A stretch of 64,000 bases of DNA from NCBI RefSeq assembly GCF_964204645.1, contig NC_134029.1, positions 19,670,450 through 19,734,449 of the forward strand. Reading direction: 5' to 3'. This stretch comes from Tubulanus polymorphus (taxonomy: Eukaryota; Nemertea; Palaeonemertea; Tubulaniformes; Tubulanidae). The position numbers and the translations under genes are program-made. Positions 1 to 13,280 of the stretch are shown here, piece by piece. The notes under the pieces were generated by a model. It did not search any database and was not told where the DNA came from. It saw only the letters and a program-made list of their open reading frames with translations. How positions within the stretch are numbered: the first letter of the stretch is position 1; each line of letters opens with the position of its first letter.

Positions 1-3000
1 ACAATCATAGAATTGCAATAACAAGATTAGACGTCCAGCTGCAGACTGTAATTTTATCTCTGGATTGTAAAACGGGCTAAAAAATTTTAATTAAAAAAAA
101 ATGACATTTTCTGTTCACTGCTAAAAAAGTAGTTGATGAGTTCAAACGAGCACTTCACAATACACAAAACTTCGAGCGATAAAAAAATCGACGTAGATAA
201 ACGAAAGATGTTTTTTTTATATAAGCTACGTATATAGGCCTAAGCCGCTGTCGGTGAATAATATTGTAAACACGTTCTGCGCATGTGCCCGATGGGATTA
301 TCGGTTTGTTAACGAGCTCTTGCGATGGCGTCCCAGGCGGTAGTGCGCTCGTGCCGTTCCAAAATGAGAACGCGCGGCCATCCGATCCATATGATCGTGG
401 CGCTGTCATTTGCGAATTTCGTCTATCGTTATATACGCTACTATATGTTTTTTTTCGACGTGAAACCATTTAATTAATCAACTCGCTTCGTAATGAGCTT
501 GCAATGTTGTTGCTGGGCTTAATGGAGCAAGAAGCTCCATGTAAACAAATCATGTAACAAGATCATTAGATGTATATATATTTTTGCTCATTACTGTATT
601 ATTACCACTATTCCGTTATTGTATTATTATGATTATTATTATTAATAATTATTATATCATTCTTAATATTTAGCCATTCATGAGACGCTCAACGTTCATG
701 GGGGCCTCTGGTATCAAAAATGTACATACAAAAACTATTTAAATGACAGAAGAAAGCCGTACAGATAATTTCAAGTCGAAACAAATGTCATTATTATCAT
801 AATTTAGCATCTGTTTATACGAGCCATCTGAAGAAAAGATTTTATTAGTATTTTGCATTTTGGCCGATTCGTCACCCCCATCCCCTATGGCACTGACAGG
901 TTGCTCGCGGGGCTTCGGGACGACATGTTTTCGAAAACATTGTTAATGAAGTGCCACAATCGATTCCTTTGCAAGATCAAAGACGCACTTCAGCAATAGA
1001 TATAGATTCGGGCTATTATTTCACTGTCATCTTTGTAGTATGAATCTTGTGGATATTTCGGATATATTAGAAAAACAAATAAGCCTATGTCGATGTTTCA
1101 TCTTCGGATTCTTGGAAGGAAAATCTATTTCGGTTATTTAGGGGGGCATCTGAGGTCAGGAAGAATCGATGTCGGATAGGATACGGAATGCTTATACGCT
1201 GTTGAAACCAATTCATTGACTCCCATCAAAAAGTTCTGTATATGTCGTCTGTCCAATAATGAAGTCTCACCTATTATTATTAGTATTATTATTAGTATTA
1301 TTATAAGTATTATTATTAGTATTATTATTAGTAAAATTATTAGTATTATCATTAGTATTATTATCAATATTATAATTAGTATTATTATTAGTATTATCAT
1401 TATCATTATTATTATTAGTATTATCATTATCATTATTATTACGCATTTCGCGAAGCTTCCGAAACTGAGATCGGATTGAAATCTGATTAATTTTCTATTA
1501 TGGATTGATAACTGGTAATCGTTGTTGTATAGTTTATACTGTAATACAGTGTTGTGACGTGCTATTTCAACCGGTTCCACTCTTGTCAAACGTTATTAAT
1601 GCATGTAGAAAACAGATGTCTTTTTTCTATTTTTGAATGTGATCAACCAATATGTTACGTATATATCTGCACATTAAATGAAAATATGATTTTTTTTAAT
1701 ACGTACAGGCTGTGAGCCAGGGTGCGCTCAGGCCGTCGCTGTATTAGTAGTGCGTTTATGCATTGTTCCTTTCTCCCTGCTGGCCAAATGTGACCAAGTA
1801 AAAAGCATTTTCATTTACACATCGATATCAGAGATCACGCCGATCATTCAATTTCCCGGTTCTAAAGAATACATAGCTTTCCTAAATTCAAAACGGAGGT
1901 GTACCTATTGAGACAACAGGGAAGCTTTTTTCCGTATGGATAAAAATCTGCTTCGCTCGTCAATGTTGCATCCGAGTTTTTAGCGTTGAGTGGTGGTACA
2001 TACCCCTGTAGTGCACCTGCGCAAACTGGAAGATCGTTTTTCAAAACAGTTGTTTCGTCGTTGAAAAAATCGCGAAAGGCGATTCTAGTAGACACCAAGG
2101 GGGAAAGTACTACACTGAAACACGAATTCACTACGTGGAAACTGTTTTTTGTGGCCAATTGGAGAAGTGTTTCTCTAAGAAAGAACTTCTTTAAAAGTTC
2201 CAGTTCCTTATTCCTCCTCACTGGGAATGCGTCAGTTTGTTGAATTGCAGGCGCCTACGAACAGGATTTCTACTCGCAAAGCTTCATGAAAACAGCTTGC
2301 AGCTTTAAAAAGAATTCCAGATGAATACATTTTTCGGCGATTGTACAATAAGTACCGTTCAAACAGATCAAAGCGCAATGCACCAATCTAAAGCGTCTTC
2401 AACGATGGACTCAAAGAACTATAATTATTTCCAGTAATCACGTCGACATCCGCCGTCGGTCCCTGATTCGAGTTTTCGTATATATGTCAATTTCCTGTCC
2501 ACGCCGCCATTGTTCCTTTGAAGCTGACCACGTGATGTGTTTTTCTTGGCGACAGTTCCGTCGATTCGGGTCAACCTCGTCACGTCAACGCCGCACAACT
2601 CGCCGTCGCTATTGCCAATCTAACTGATCAATCGCGGTTCGGCTTGCCGCGTTTGTCTCCTTGACACGTTGATGGGCAATTATCGATCAGATACACACAA
2701 CGATTCGGATGCGGCTAATCTCGAGTAAACACCGAGTCGCTTGAGTAGCGTAGATTAAGCACTTTTAAATCTGCTCTGTCGTAGTTCTTGATGTTTTCAT
2801 TATTGGGTTTCAAATTTCGATATACGCGCTGTATTGGCTCCCCAATGACCTAATACAATCAGACCAGTCTTTATAGTTTAACGATTTCGAGTGTCATTCG
2901 TCCTCTCGAGGAGGCAACTCCCCGGGTATGACCACATCTATATATTACGTAAACGTCTGGGGCGGTTGACTGGCCAGTTGGCAACTGAATATTACGGCGG

Positions 3001-3045
3001 TTTTTCAAGATTCGGTAGTATCGTCGCATTTTCTCCAGCTTATCT
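1..3045. other. Non-coding sequence, no gene recognised
   Basis: No domain, splice-bounded exon or RNA gene is recognisable. It holds an AT-rich low-complexity patch at about 590-660 and the ATT-type microsatellite listed separately. A 119-codon frame on the minus strand (1862-2221) resembles no family I know and I treat it as chance. If the 58 kb gene has its first exon outside the window, this is intronic. Confidence 0.5.
1272..1441. repeat. ATT-type imperfect microsatellite
   Basis: About 170 bp of ATT triplets interrupted by AGT, ATC and AAA variants, often giving a longer period such as ATTATTATTAGT. It opens long frames on both strands that translate to runs of Ile/Ser and Ile/Leu; these are not genes. 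Confidence 0.95.
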
Positions 3046-3214
3046 CAGTGGAACCTCGTTATAACGAACTCGGATACAACGATCCATAGTCATATAAAGA
3101 ATCTCGTCCCAAGTAAGAAAATAATTCAACAAATTTCATATTGGATATAACGAACTATCGGTTATAACGTACTATCTGGTCGTGTGAAGTTCGCCGCAGT
3201 AACGAGATTCCCTG
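3046..3214. mobile_element. pogo/Tigger-like MITE
   Basis: The left end reads CAGTGGAACCTCGTTATAAC. The right end, read on the minus strand, is CAGGGAATCTCGTTACTGCG, giving roughly 20 bp imperfect terminal inverted repeats of the CAGT..CCTCGTTAT type known from pogo/Tigger (Tc1/mariner superfamily) elements. Internal ATAACGAACT-like motifs repeat near both ends. The element is about 169 bp with no coding capacity. TATA follows the right end, but a clean TA duplication at the left end is not visible, so the copy is old or the boundary is slightly off. Confidence 0.7.
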
Positions 3215-4685
3215 TATATATCTGTGGTGCAAGTGCATATAGCGTGATGCCGGTCTAAAGCGACCAGGAAATAGACATAGCTCCGTATGTAGATAATGGT
3301 CAGAGACGGCCAGCAATATCGACGTCTCCGCTGCTCAAATCAGGTAATATGGACAAGTGTTTCCCTTGACACGGGGTAACATTTATGGATAAGTGCTGCA
3401 ATCCGGGCTCTCAGTGAAGTGAACTAAATTGTCGTTCGAGTGTCATCGGTAATCATTCGTGTCTGGTCGGGCGCTCCTCGATTGCGATCAAAGTGTTCGT
3501 CTGCCATAACGCTCTTCCGCGTTCTGGATACACATACGTGCGTAGACGGGTTTTGGGGGCATTTACATCCATATCGACATATAATACATAAATATATATT
3601 CGCAAACCATAGTCAATACGAAATACGAAATAGGAAATGTTTAGACGTCCTATGTAAATGTCTGTCGGGCAAATGCAACAATAAAAGGAACGTGACGCGA
3701 CAGTGAAGAAACGCGCACTCACCGGGAATCGAACCCGGGTCTCGTACGTAAAAAGCAAGCGTGCTAACCAGTGGACCAAAAGGTACAGTATACGTGGCCA
3801 GTGGTTATTTAGCTTGTATATGCGTAACATGTCCTACTGCACACTAGTCCACCTGGCGGATCCTCACTTGCCACTGACGTTTACAGTCGATCACAATAGT
3901 GAAACTGTATCTATTTAAAATGTTAGCTCATGTCGGATCGAAGCAAAATGTATCGCACGCTATGAATAGCTGTTTACTTCTACGGGGATTTATTAAACTA
4001 TTCGTACCGAGATTGTATTCGCTTTTGAATATAAAATTCGCCATGGATGGCGTGAAGTATTCTTCGGCGCGCGCGCACCGCACCGCGCGGTTATTCCTAA
4101 TTCATTTGTGTCCCTCGAGATGATGGGAAAAACGCTATTATACACGTCGTTCCTATACTGAAAATAACTTGGAAACAACCGCCGTTCATGAATAAATAAC
4201 CGTATCTGCGATCAAGTATCGGCTCGACCACAGCGAACATAGACGCCGCCATGAAAAATTCAACGTTCGCTTGCCGCGGCTGTCATATGTATTTGGATTC
4301 GATTTTTTTCCCTCGCGAGTGACATGCTTGTATATATACGATCTAATCTTATCGACTGGAATTCTAATGCCGTATCAGATCCACCCGCGGTAAATACGTT
4401 TTCTTGTTTGGGTACTATCGACATACTCAATTCCTGTAGGGCAATGGGAGAAGTTAGCGTTTTGATAATCGGGTATTCTCGTTGCGAGCGCGGGACAAAC
4501 GCCGCGAAGCGAAAGAGTCTTGAACCGTGCTCGAATACGATATACGCATTGCTGTATCATTATAAGTTTTAAGCACGGTGCAGGTAATGATCATTGAGAA
4601 ATGCATCTGAACTTTTAAACGTGTTATGGATAGGCATCATCATCGAAACTAAACCGTGTGGAAGATGAAAGAAAAAATACTCATA
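3215..4685. other. Non-coding sequence with SINE-like debris
   Basis: No exon recognised. It holds the tRNA-like stretch near 3.71-3.79 kb and a short piece (about 3848-3872) of the dispersed repeat seen in longer form at 34.7 and 49.8 kb. The remainder shows nothing I can name. Confidence 0.5.
3711..3790 (-). repeat. tRNA-like SINE head or tRNA pseudogene
   Basis: Read on the minus strand, it has a good A box (TGGTCCACTGG, then TTAGCAC) and a perfect T-arm/B box (CCGGG-TTCGATT-CCCGG) at tRNA-like spacing. The seven bases before the A box (TACCTTT) do not pair with the seven after the T stem (TGAGTGC). The anticodon stem is also poor. It therefore cannot fold as a full cloverleaf and is a tRNA-derived retroposon head or a decayed tRNA, not a working tRNA gene. 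Confidence 0.6.
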
Positions 4686-4981
4686 GTAAGTGAATGTTAG
4701 GGATTTCATACCAGGGGTATGAGGCATGAGGTATTGAATTTTTTTTCAATTTTATTCAAAATCTATTAGGTAATTATAAAATAGATCTTAACTAGATTTT
4801 CAATAAAATTAAGTAAAAATATAATGATTTTAAATAAGTTATTTTATTTTTATTAAATTTTATTAAAAAATCTAGTTAAGATCTATTGTATAATTACCTA
4901 ATAAATTTTGAATGAAATTGAAAAGAAATTCAATACCTCATGCCTCATACCCCTGGTATGAAACCCCCAACTTTCCCTTAC
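4686..4981. mobile_element. Palindromic foldback MITE with TA target site
   Basis: The left end GTAAGTGAATGTTAGGG and its counterpart at the right begin inverted repeats that run inward almost to the middle, so nearly the whole 296 bp could form one hairpin. The arms share the blocks CATACCAGGGGTATGAGGC, ATGAGGTATTGAATT and TAGATCTTAACTAGATTT with few mismatches. TA lies directly outside both ends (4684-4685 and 4982-4983), as expected of a Tc1/mariner-type target duplication. No coding capacity. Confidence 0.85.
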
Positions 4982-4983
4982 TA

Positions 4984-7900
4984 CTCATCTCGAATTGAGA
5001 ACGATGCAGAACAATGTTGATTAATTCGGTCTAGTCCGCAGGAGTCCGCAGCGCATTTTTCTATCCGGGTCTCTCTATACGTATATCGAACATCATCAAA
5101 TTCTTCGCGCGATACTTTAAATTCCGCAGTTTCTGGTCTATCTCTTTTCGATCGTTCGGATCTCCGCAAACGTCAGATAAAACAAATCATCGGGAAAAAA
5201 AACTTTCGGGTAATTTTTTTAAACGCGCTGAACGTACTTTTTAGCCTGACTTTCTTTTTTCCAATGAACTCTGTGGTTGGGAAATAAAATTTATTTATAA
5301 ACAAAGATAAAAAAAAGGTGCTGTGAGCGCAAAACCATCCACATTTCAAGGGAGATTAGTCTATCGTAGCCTCGACGAATACCGACTGTTTATCATCTCA
5401 GAAAACATCTGCAGTTGCGGCGAAATATCCAAAACATTGGGATTGCAATTTTCTGAAGTTTAGTTTTTGAAAGGGTTGAAAAAAAACAAAAAGGGATTAA
5501 TTAATTTATATCGAGGAGACATCTTAATTTGCTAAGAGAAATAAAATCAAATGAAAGAACAAAATCGAAAGAAAAATCCTCAGCGATTTGGTTTGTTGAT
5601 TGATAGTTTAATGGTTGTGTGGTTAGCGTATCAAAGGCCAGTCCCTATTTTAGGGGGTTCTCCTTGCTCATCGTGGACAGTCCGCCTGAATGCCGGCCTT
5701 TAGAAGGTTTGGGCATTGATTTGAAAAAAAACAAATCACTTGGTGGTGACACTTTTTCATAAGTTCTCATTCAAAATATGCGCATTTTTAAATTTACTTG
5801 CAATATTGCAGGAAACATGACGAAAATCTTCAACCGTTTTCACCCCATTATGCCGGGAGTAGTGTGAAATTCCTCCTCTCTGCATTTATCAAAAATTGTC
5901 CGTCTGAGCAGTCCCAGTGTGCACCTTACACGCAGTCCGGGAGAGGTCAAAGATACGGCGATGCATAATGAGAAAAATGGAATAAAAACGTGAATGGAAC
6001 GATTTTATTCACGCCCGTCGAAGTGTCCACGGTGATCGTGTATCGTTTGCGAACTCTCGTCAGAACGTCCATTGATGACAGTTTCATTTTGCACGAAACA
6101 CAAGACAATTCGAGTGAACGGTAATTTTCCCCCCACGTCGCGTTGTGTCGAGTCTGATAATATATGAATAATTCATCGTTAACGCCGGACGAAATTACTT
6201 CTTTTTCTTCTGAAATAACACAATGACAAAGCCTCTCGACGGCTGTACTATACGCGCACGCATCGTGTCGGGATTCTTCGAAACTTGTTACCGACATCAA
6301 AAAGCGATAATCCGGCAAGATTAGGGAAGAATAGTGGACTATGAATAAATAAATACATAATATCGTCGCGTTATACAATATCATTCGACATCGATCTGAT
6401 ATTGAATATAACGTCTCCGAAATGAACTGATCGTTAACAACAAAACACCGGAGCGTCAGTAAGCGCTGTACGAAACGTCGCGCATTTGCTTGGCGATGTG
6501 CTTTTTGTTGTTATTCGTCCAGACGTCCTTTGTAAGATTGCTTTCTAGATAAACGAGAAAAAGGCGCATTTTAAAGACTGAAAGCGGTTTAAAGCTGAAA
6601 TTGAGTGAGGGTGAACTGGCTTTTTGCTTGAGATTTTGAGATAGAATAGATATGCAGCATTATACCGATTCAATTCAAGTGTTAGAGATCGAATTCGGTA
6701 AAAATGAGGATCAATCATCGTCCTATAGTTCCACCCTGGAAATTATTTAAAAAACGACACTGAATATGTTAAACCCCCGGAGGAATGGCTCAGTTCATCC
6801 GGGATTTATAGCGAGAATTTAGAAATATAAATCATCATTATTTTCGTCGAGTTAATAACTACACCATCTGTTCATGGAATGAATACCTTCATTATGTGAC
6901 AGTGATGTATTAACAGTTTTATTGCAAAATAACGGACGCGACGATCGGCCGGATTCGCTGACCTTGGACAGATTTGACTATAGGTTTTATTGCCGGTAAT
7001 TTATCACCTCCCGGTATTTATATGCGGTCATTTCAATATGCACGCGTTCCTTCTTTCTCTTTCTTCGAGGTTTATATATGGGACCGATTGCAAACTTCGT
7101 CGAGCGTTAACCGTTTATATTCAAATTTAAACTAAAAACCGTTAACGATCTCTAATGTACATGGAGTCACAATTCAAATATATCACGGTTAGATGGTGTT
7201 TGCATAATTCCCACTTTACCTGCTATTCAGTTTATAACATTTCTATGTAATTAAGGTCAATATACACGAATTTTATAGCCTGAACTTATGGTAATAATAA
7301 TAATAATAACTATTGCTTTAGTCATAGTTAATGTCGTCATGCAAATCAGTTTGCGAACGCGTGTTAGCTGTTGTACTGACATGCACGGGGTCATCAGTAT
7401 GGCTTGGCGCTTATAACCGGCCCCGTGGGTACGGTTATGTCGGCCAACAAACCGCCGAGGGACCGAACAGTGACTGTCAGCTCCTTAATCACGTTATTGC
7501 GCGACTGTCGCGTCACCATTCGGAAACGCTTCGGGTGTCTCCATGATGCTGCTCGAGTTTGAAATCGTAGAACAGACGTATATTTACGAATTCATTAATC
7601 GCCCTATACCGGCCAAAACGAAACCCCCTTGGCCATTCGGTCCATTCAGAATGTGCATAGAAATTTCAAATTTGTTTATGCGCAATCGTTCGCCGCTGAT
7701 GATACAATTTCATATCATAATATGCTTGAGTTCCTATTTCATTAATTATCTCTGCCAGGCGATTAGTGCTTGTGTTTATAATGCCAGCGATATCTGAACA
7801 TCCACTTTACTAAGCTAAATTTCCATTACCGTAATGCATTAATCTTTAACGTAGTGCCGGGATTAGGCCATGCAGTCTTCGAGAAATGTTGCGCGCGTGT

Positions 7901-8045
7901 TTCGGGGTAGATTATTTTAACAAAAACCGAATAATCTCTTGTATATCAGTTGTTTTTTGTTGCTGTTACGTATAACCGCAATTTGTGCAGCCGTCTGATT
8001 CGGGAACTTGTGGAATGCATACATCCGCAGTATCCGGGACAAATA
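4984..8045. other. Non-coding sequence, no gene recognised
   Basis: A 145-codon minus-strand frame (5947-6384) begins with a hydrophobic stretch but matches nothing I know and has no supporting splice or promoter context. A TAA microsatellite of 19 bp is at 7292-7310. Otherwise I see no structure. Confidence 0.45.
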
Positions 8046-8330
8046 AGGCCCGTGCCGAACTCTTTTGAGGGGCAGTTCTTTTTCAAGGAAAAGGGCACTT
8101 TTCTTCACTTTCCTATTGAAAAGAAGGACATCTTTATATCAAGTTCCCGGGTACCTGAATATAAGTCAATTCAGAATGGATCAGTTTTCAATTTCCAAAC
8201 AAAAAACATCAAAGTTGTCTCCAAATTTCGAAAAATCTTGACAAATATTTTTTGACACTGACTTTTTGGACAGCACTTCGAAGATTTTGGGATTTCGTTC
8301 GCTACCGCGAACCCCCCTCGTCACGGGCCT
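8046..8330 (-). mobile_element. AGGCCCGTG MITE, copy 1
   Basis: Terminal inverted repeats AGGCCCGTG / CACGGGCCT bound a 285 bp non-coding element. Inside are the blocks TTCGTTCGCTACC, CAAGATTTTTC (read on the minus strand), a CCCGGGTACCTGAAT block and CAAGGAAAAGG. The same blocks occur in the same order at 36.8 kb in the opposite orientation. The flanking 8-mers agree at only 5 of 8 positions, so the target duplication and superfamily (possibly hAT) are unproven. Confidence 0.75.
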
Positions 8331-11300
8331 GCCAGATGTCCGTAGCAGTAGATAAATTTGCTTCAATTCCTGTCTGAGCTTTGATTTGTTAATTGTAACT
8401 TTGAAACCCACGCAGCATTCGTCAAGTACACGTAATTAGATTGCGTTCTCAAATTTCAATGTGTGGACAGTTGTGTTTATGGCCAGTAGGCCATCGTGTT
8501 ATGCAATATTGTGACATACCGGACAACAAATGTTCGGTGCCGACTGCCACTGAACCTAACCGCTGTTTAGTTCACCGTTCTGTCCGCTATTAGCCACAAG
8601 CGGTGGTCAAGGGACCGACTATATTGCGGGTATTCTTCTTAGCCGTCGGCGCAGTCGGACTCGATGATGAATATCGGGAGAACAATAGACGCAAACGGTT
8701 CCCAGCATCTGTCGGTATCTAAAACTCGGTGAACGCCGTCCGTCGATATATGGTGAACATGCTAATTAAAGACAAGCGAGTTGAATTACGCCGGCGCTAT
8801 TCCGAGGAGAGTAGACACATGAGTAATTAAACCGATAGGTCAATGGTAAAAGGGTGACACCGAAATCAATAACTCCATATCAATTACGACGATCTGCTGC
8901 CGATTTCGAGTTAAACCTGCGAGCTGGAACCGAAACGCAGCGGGGCCGTTTTCTATCCGGCGCACGAATATATACGACTCGCGTTATCGATGGACCGCAG
9001 AAAACACGCATGATGTGCTGACGTAATTGGCCGGTCGAACAGTTACAGTTATACAGAATAATGCCGTTGATAAGATGCCTAAATCATCTAAAAGCTTCCA
9101 TTCATACAGTTCACGAGGATTTTTATTCCAACATCCCGAAATCGGGCCATTTTTTATAAATTCAACGTTTCTTCCTATAAATTGCCCGAGGAGGGTGATC
9201 GACCAAGAATCTCTGCTGCCACAATGATTCGAACGAACAACTCGACATTATCTCGTTCATACAGTTACAGATGGCAGGATTACACCCACTGAAACACGCG
9301 AATAGAAAATACTTATGTACTCGAATTGCTTTTCTAAGCGAAAACAACGTTGGGCGTTTCCGCAAAAATCTAACGTCGAGATACTCTCCCAACTCCCCTT
9401 CACTCTACGTCGAACATGTGCGCATCTTCCGTCTAAGTATCTCCTTTTTTTTTTTATTCCCGAGAAAAGAATCGGACGACGGTCGATTGCGTTGCGTCGC
9501 GATGGTTTGTTTTTTTGTCAGCTGCTGCAGTGGACAGGAAGATGTATGTGGGTGGTTATTGCTTCTGTCTCTAGCTGATTAAATTCGGACAATGTTAGCG
9601 TAGCTTGTGACATGTCCGATCTATATCCGCAGTCAGTCCACTGGAAAATAGGATTCCCACTCGTGTCAAGCGCTATAGCATAGATACGCTTATATTTTTT
9701 CAATAACACTAGGAGGGAGCTGATTAAGTGAACCAGTTATGTTCAAATCCACGACGACTTCACGACAACCAATCCTCACTAGAAAAAAAATTAACTGAAC
9801 TGTTGTGATCATGCATGTTTAGTGATGGCCTCTGAAATACTAGAATCTACAGAAGGCTGGTTCCACTTAAGTTAAGTTTTTTTTAATATAGAATGAAGCA
9901 CAAGCTGGTCTTTAATGCTCCGGTCCTTTAGAATAACATCACGACGGGTGTTATAATGTAATTATTGCGTGAAAACGTGCTTCCAACTGTTGAGCCTATA
10001 ACGCACGGACAAAAGACAGAAACATGATTCCGAGCCCTTTTCTCTGTGAGGTGCGTTGGGCCGAACCCAAACCCTAAATTCGCTTTGAATAAACAACCTT
10101 TGCAAACTGCTGAACGAGAGTTTTTGGACATTTACACTGCGTCGTACCACTGGTACCATGCAGGACCATTCCGGATGTTTAGGATGCCTCATATAGAAGA
10201 ACTGTGGATCTTGGTTCCCAGGTGGGCAATACGATACCGCATAAACAACCGCGTTCGGCTAATGTCCATCCTGGTCCAATACGATTCATCGAATCTACAT
10301 GATTGGTATCATCTATCTCGCTGCTGAATCGTTTTATTTTCAGAAGAGTAGCATCGGTACCCATACGATAGAAGCATTGCATGTTATCGCATTGTGGCAT
10401 GCGATATAGTTCAGATTCAGATAATCCTCTAACGGAATATATATCTTTATTCATTTGGACGGAAACACGCGGTGCTAGGTCGCTGTTAGCTTCACCCTGT
10501 GGTGACGACGATTTACATGCTTAAGTATAATGTATAACGTATGACTTCTTCTGTTCGATTAAGATTAAAAACGTGCAGATGGTGCATCTCTCGATGCACA
10601 CACGGCATAATTGTCTTAGCGCGTAACAAATTGCACGGCGAATACACGGTCGTGAAAAACCTGTGCTCAATATGATGGGACATTTCTCAATTCTCTTGAC
10701 AAGAATATTATTATACGAGCGATATTCGTGCAGAGGACGACGACTGATTTTACGAGATCTGTATTCCGGAGAAAAAAAAAACCCGCGTAACGGTCTGACG
10801 CTGGTCAACTGGGACACATCGATCAAAAACAGACCACTACACGTATACTGTATATTTGTGAATAGATCATTCAATTATGTGTACATTTGTATCATCAATC
10901 CGATGGGATGAGTTGAAAAAGTCGATTTCGAAATTTCATGTCAGCTCTAAATTTTACTGTTAACTGTCTCCTGTAAATATCAGTTCCAGTTCACTGTTTA
11001 TCGATCCCATACCCACCGGGATCGTAGGGCGCTGCTATGACGAACGCTTCGAACCGGCTGGCTCCACATTGTGGCGGTTGTGAGCGAGTGCCTGGGTTGC
11101 GGGGAAGCTTGTCTCGGTCCGTTTAACGATATCGTCTGCCCATCGGTGTCTGCCTCCCTTGTAGTTCCTCGGTATAACAACGAGACTAAAATCTAGATTT
11201 TCATTTCGCCGTCTCTAATTGACCGTATCTTTTCGAATGCCTAAATCCTTATTATCGGATAGGAATAGCTTTTGTAGGCGAACGTTTTAAACCAGAAGTG

Positions 11301-13044
11301 TCGTTGCCACCCATTTGAATAATTGACTTCGTATTGATTTTACGTGTAAACCTGCCCACTTTTCATAGCGCTAATAACCGGTTCAAATGTTTGTTCACTG
11401 TGATTTGGAAAAACGCGGACAAATACGATGGGTAAATATTTAAAATAATTCCGGATTTAGAAAGAATTGACTCGTTGTTGATTGGGGTGTACGAGTGCTG
11501 ACTGGGAAGTGTTGTCCCAAAGCGCCCCTTTCAAGACATGATATAGATCCACGCTCACGTTTTTTGACTCTAATCAAATGAGATTGGAGTTCTTGAACCG
11601 TGGCAAAATGTAGTGCTCGACAGAAATCCCGCGTGTCAGGTACTAACTATTAATATTTCACAGTATCGCGGCAGTAATTGGAGAGGTTGCCTTATTCCGG
11701 TGATATTTCCCTGATTCAACGCTGAAGGCGAACGCCGAAATGAAACGGCTGATGTCAGATCCCCGTATTCATTTGCGTGTACATATAAAGACTGATGCGT
11801 TATGTATTTATTGTTGAAAACTATGTATAGAAATTTTAAAGCATGCATGATACATGTTTAAGTTGTACCGGGGGTCTGCGAGTGGCGCATTTGAAGTCAT
11901 AAGATTATCTAGCAATGGAATCGAATCTTCCGGCGCCATGTTTCGTCAGCAATTAGTTGTTGCAATCTCGATGCTGGTCACGTGAAAGCCTTCGACCGTT
12001 TTAGAACAAAGAAATCTCCTCCGTTGGGTAAATATTGGCGCGAAGCGCGAACAAACGTCTTCGGGGCGAATTAGAAATGTTATACGCGAAAACAGATACC
12101 CTTTTCCGGCCGTTTTAGTGACTTAATCAGGGGCGATTATATGGATTTCATTTGAATAATGCCGGTGGCGATATTGTTTTATTTGCGCGCACCTAATGGA
12201 TATCCTAGTGCCAGAAACCGAGTAGCAAATGCTCGATGATGTCGCGAGCAGCCGTTCAAGCACTCTCATCCATCCCCGCATACAACTGGAAAACTTGCTC
12301 ACGACACATGCTTTGCAAGGGTTTAATGATGTTTCCACACTACAGCACTCAGGTCGTTGTTCCAGGCGGTACGCTGTATACCCCGGCTATATCGTCGAAG
12401 CGGTAAACGACATAGCGCGGACATAGCGCTTGGAGACAAACCGCGAAGAGAATAAAAAAATCATAATAGGTCGCCATTATTTCACCGGTATTCTGTCGAT
12501 AATAGCGGGTGCATTTAGAAAAATAAACAATCTGGCGCTAGGTTTCTCGATTACGCTGATTTTCTCGGAAACGTCGCGAATAGTCCCTCGATGTAGTGAG
12601 ATTTGTTACGAATATACTCGATTGAGATGCGAAGTGTGCGGATTAATTATTTACGATGACATTAATCAAACGTTCGTTACGGGATGAATCAGCGAGTAAA
12701 TTAATCCTGACATTATTTGATTATTCTCGACACCGATACCTAATCCATGGAAAATTGGTATCTCGTGTTTGATTATTGACACCGAGATCTCGTCATCGGC
12801 GGTAATCGCTACACCGCGAATCCGAGCAGCGCCTGGTGCGCCGCGCCGCCGTAGTCGCTGCTCTAAACGCCATCTCCATCTCGGCTGATGATTACTCGAT
12901 TCCAGGCCGGATCAGGCGAATACCCGGTCCAGTGGAACGGGGTTAGTCGTGCGCCGAACACATTATTCTGATTCAGGATATCGACAGATTTTAGCCCTCG
13001 TTGGCTGTATGGTATCCCACTGACCACGCTAACTTAGCTTAAGC
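8331..13044. other. Non-coding sequence, no gene recognised
   Basis: Only short open frames (about 60-117 codons) on both strands, none recognisable. No repeat or RNA gene was noticed apart from low-complexity T and A runs. Confidence 0.45.
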
Positions 13045-13280
13045 TCAACGCACACGACACAGAAACAGACGACAGAAACATACTTTCGAGCGTTTCCCTG
13101 TGCCGTGTGCGTTTACGAGAAACAAAAAACGACGCAGGGGAATGCGTCGTGTGCGTTACGTGTTTCTGTATTTCAATGTTTCCCTGAGTCGTGTGCGTTT
13201 ACGAGAAACATGGTTTCGGGAAACGATGTTTCCGTGATCAAACATGTTTGCCTCCGTGTTTCCCTGTATCCAGTGCGTTA
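13045..13280. repeat. GTTTCCCTG/GTGCGTT repeat, main copy
   Basis: The left edge AACGCACACGACACAG and the right edge CCCTGTATCCAGTGCGTT are imperfect inverted repeats. Between them, the block GTTTCCCTG-N-GTCGTGTGCGTTT-ACGAGAAACA occurs twice in direct order about 90 bp apart. Related single blocks lie at 20.2 kb and 45.8 kb. This makes it a dispersed, non-coding, probably transposon-derived family. No clear target duplication was found. Confidence 0.6.

Noticed and set aside
1134-1589. 151-codon minus-strand and 87-codon plus-strand frames
   Set aside because: The core is poly-Ile/Leu/Ser from the ATT microsatellite; the ends are unremarkable.
1862-2221. 119-codon minus-strand frame
   Set aside because: No recognisable motif, no splice-site or promoter context, and a comparable-length frame exists on the other strand. 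Treated as chance.
5610-5700. A-box-like TGGTTGTGTGGTTAGCG with a GGGGGTTCTCC downstream
   Set aside because: The B box is poor and no stems form; possible SINE relic only.
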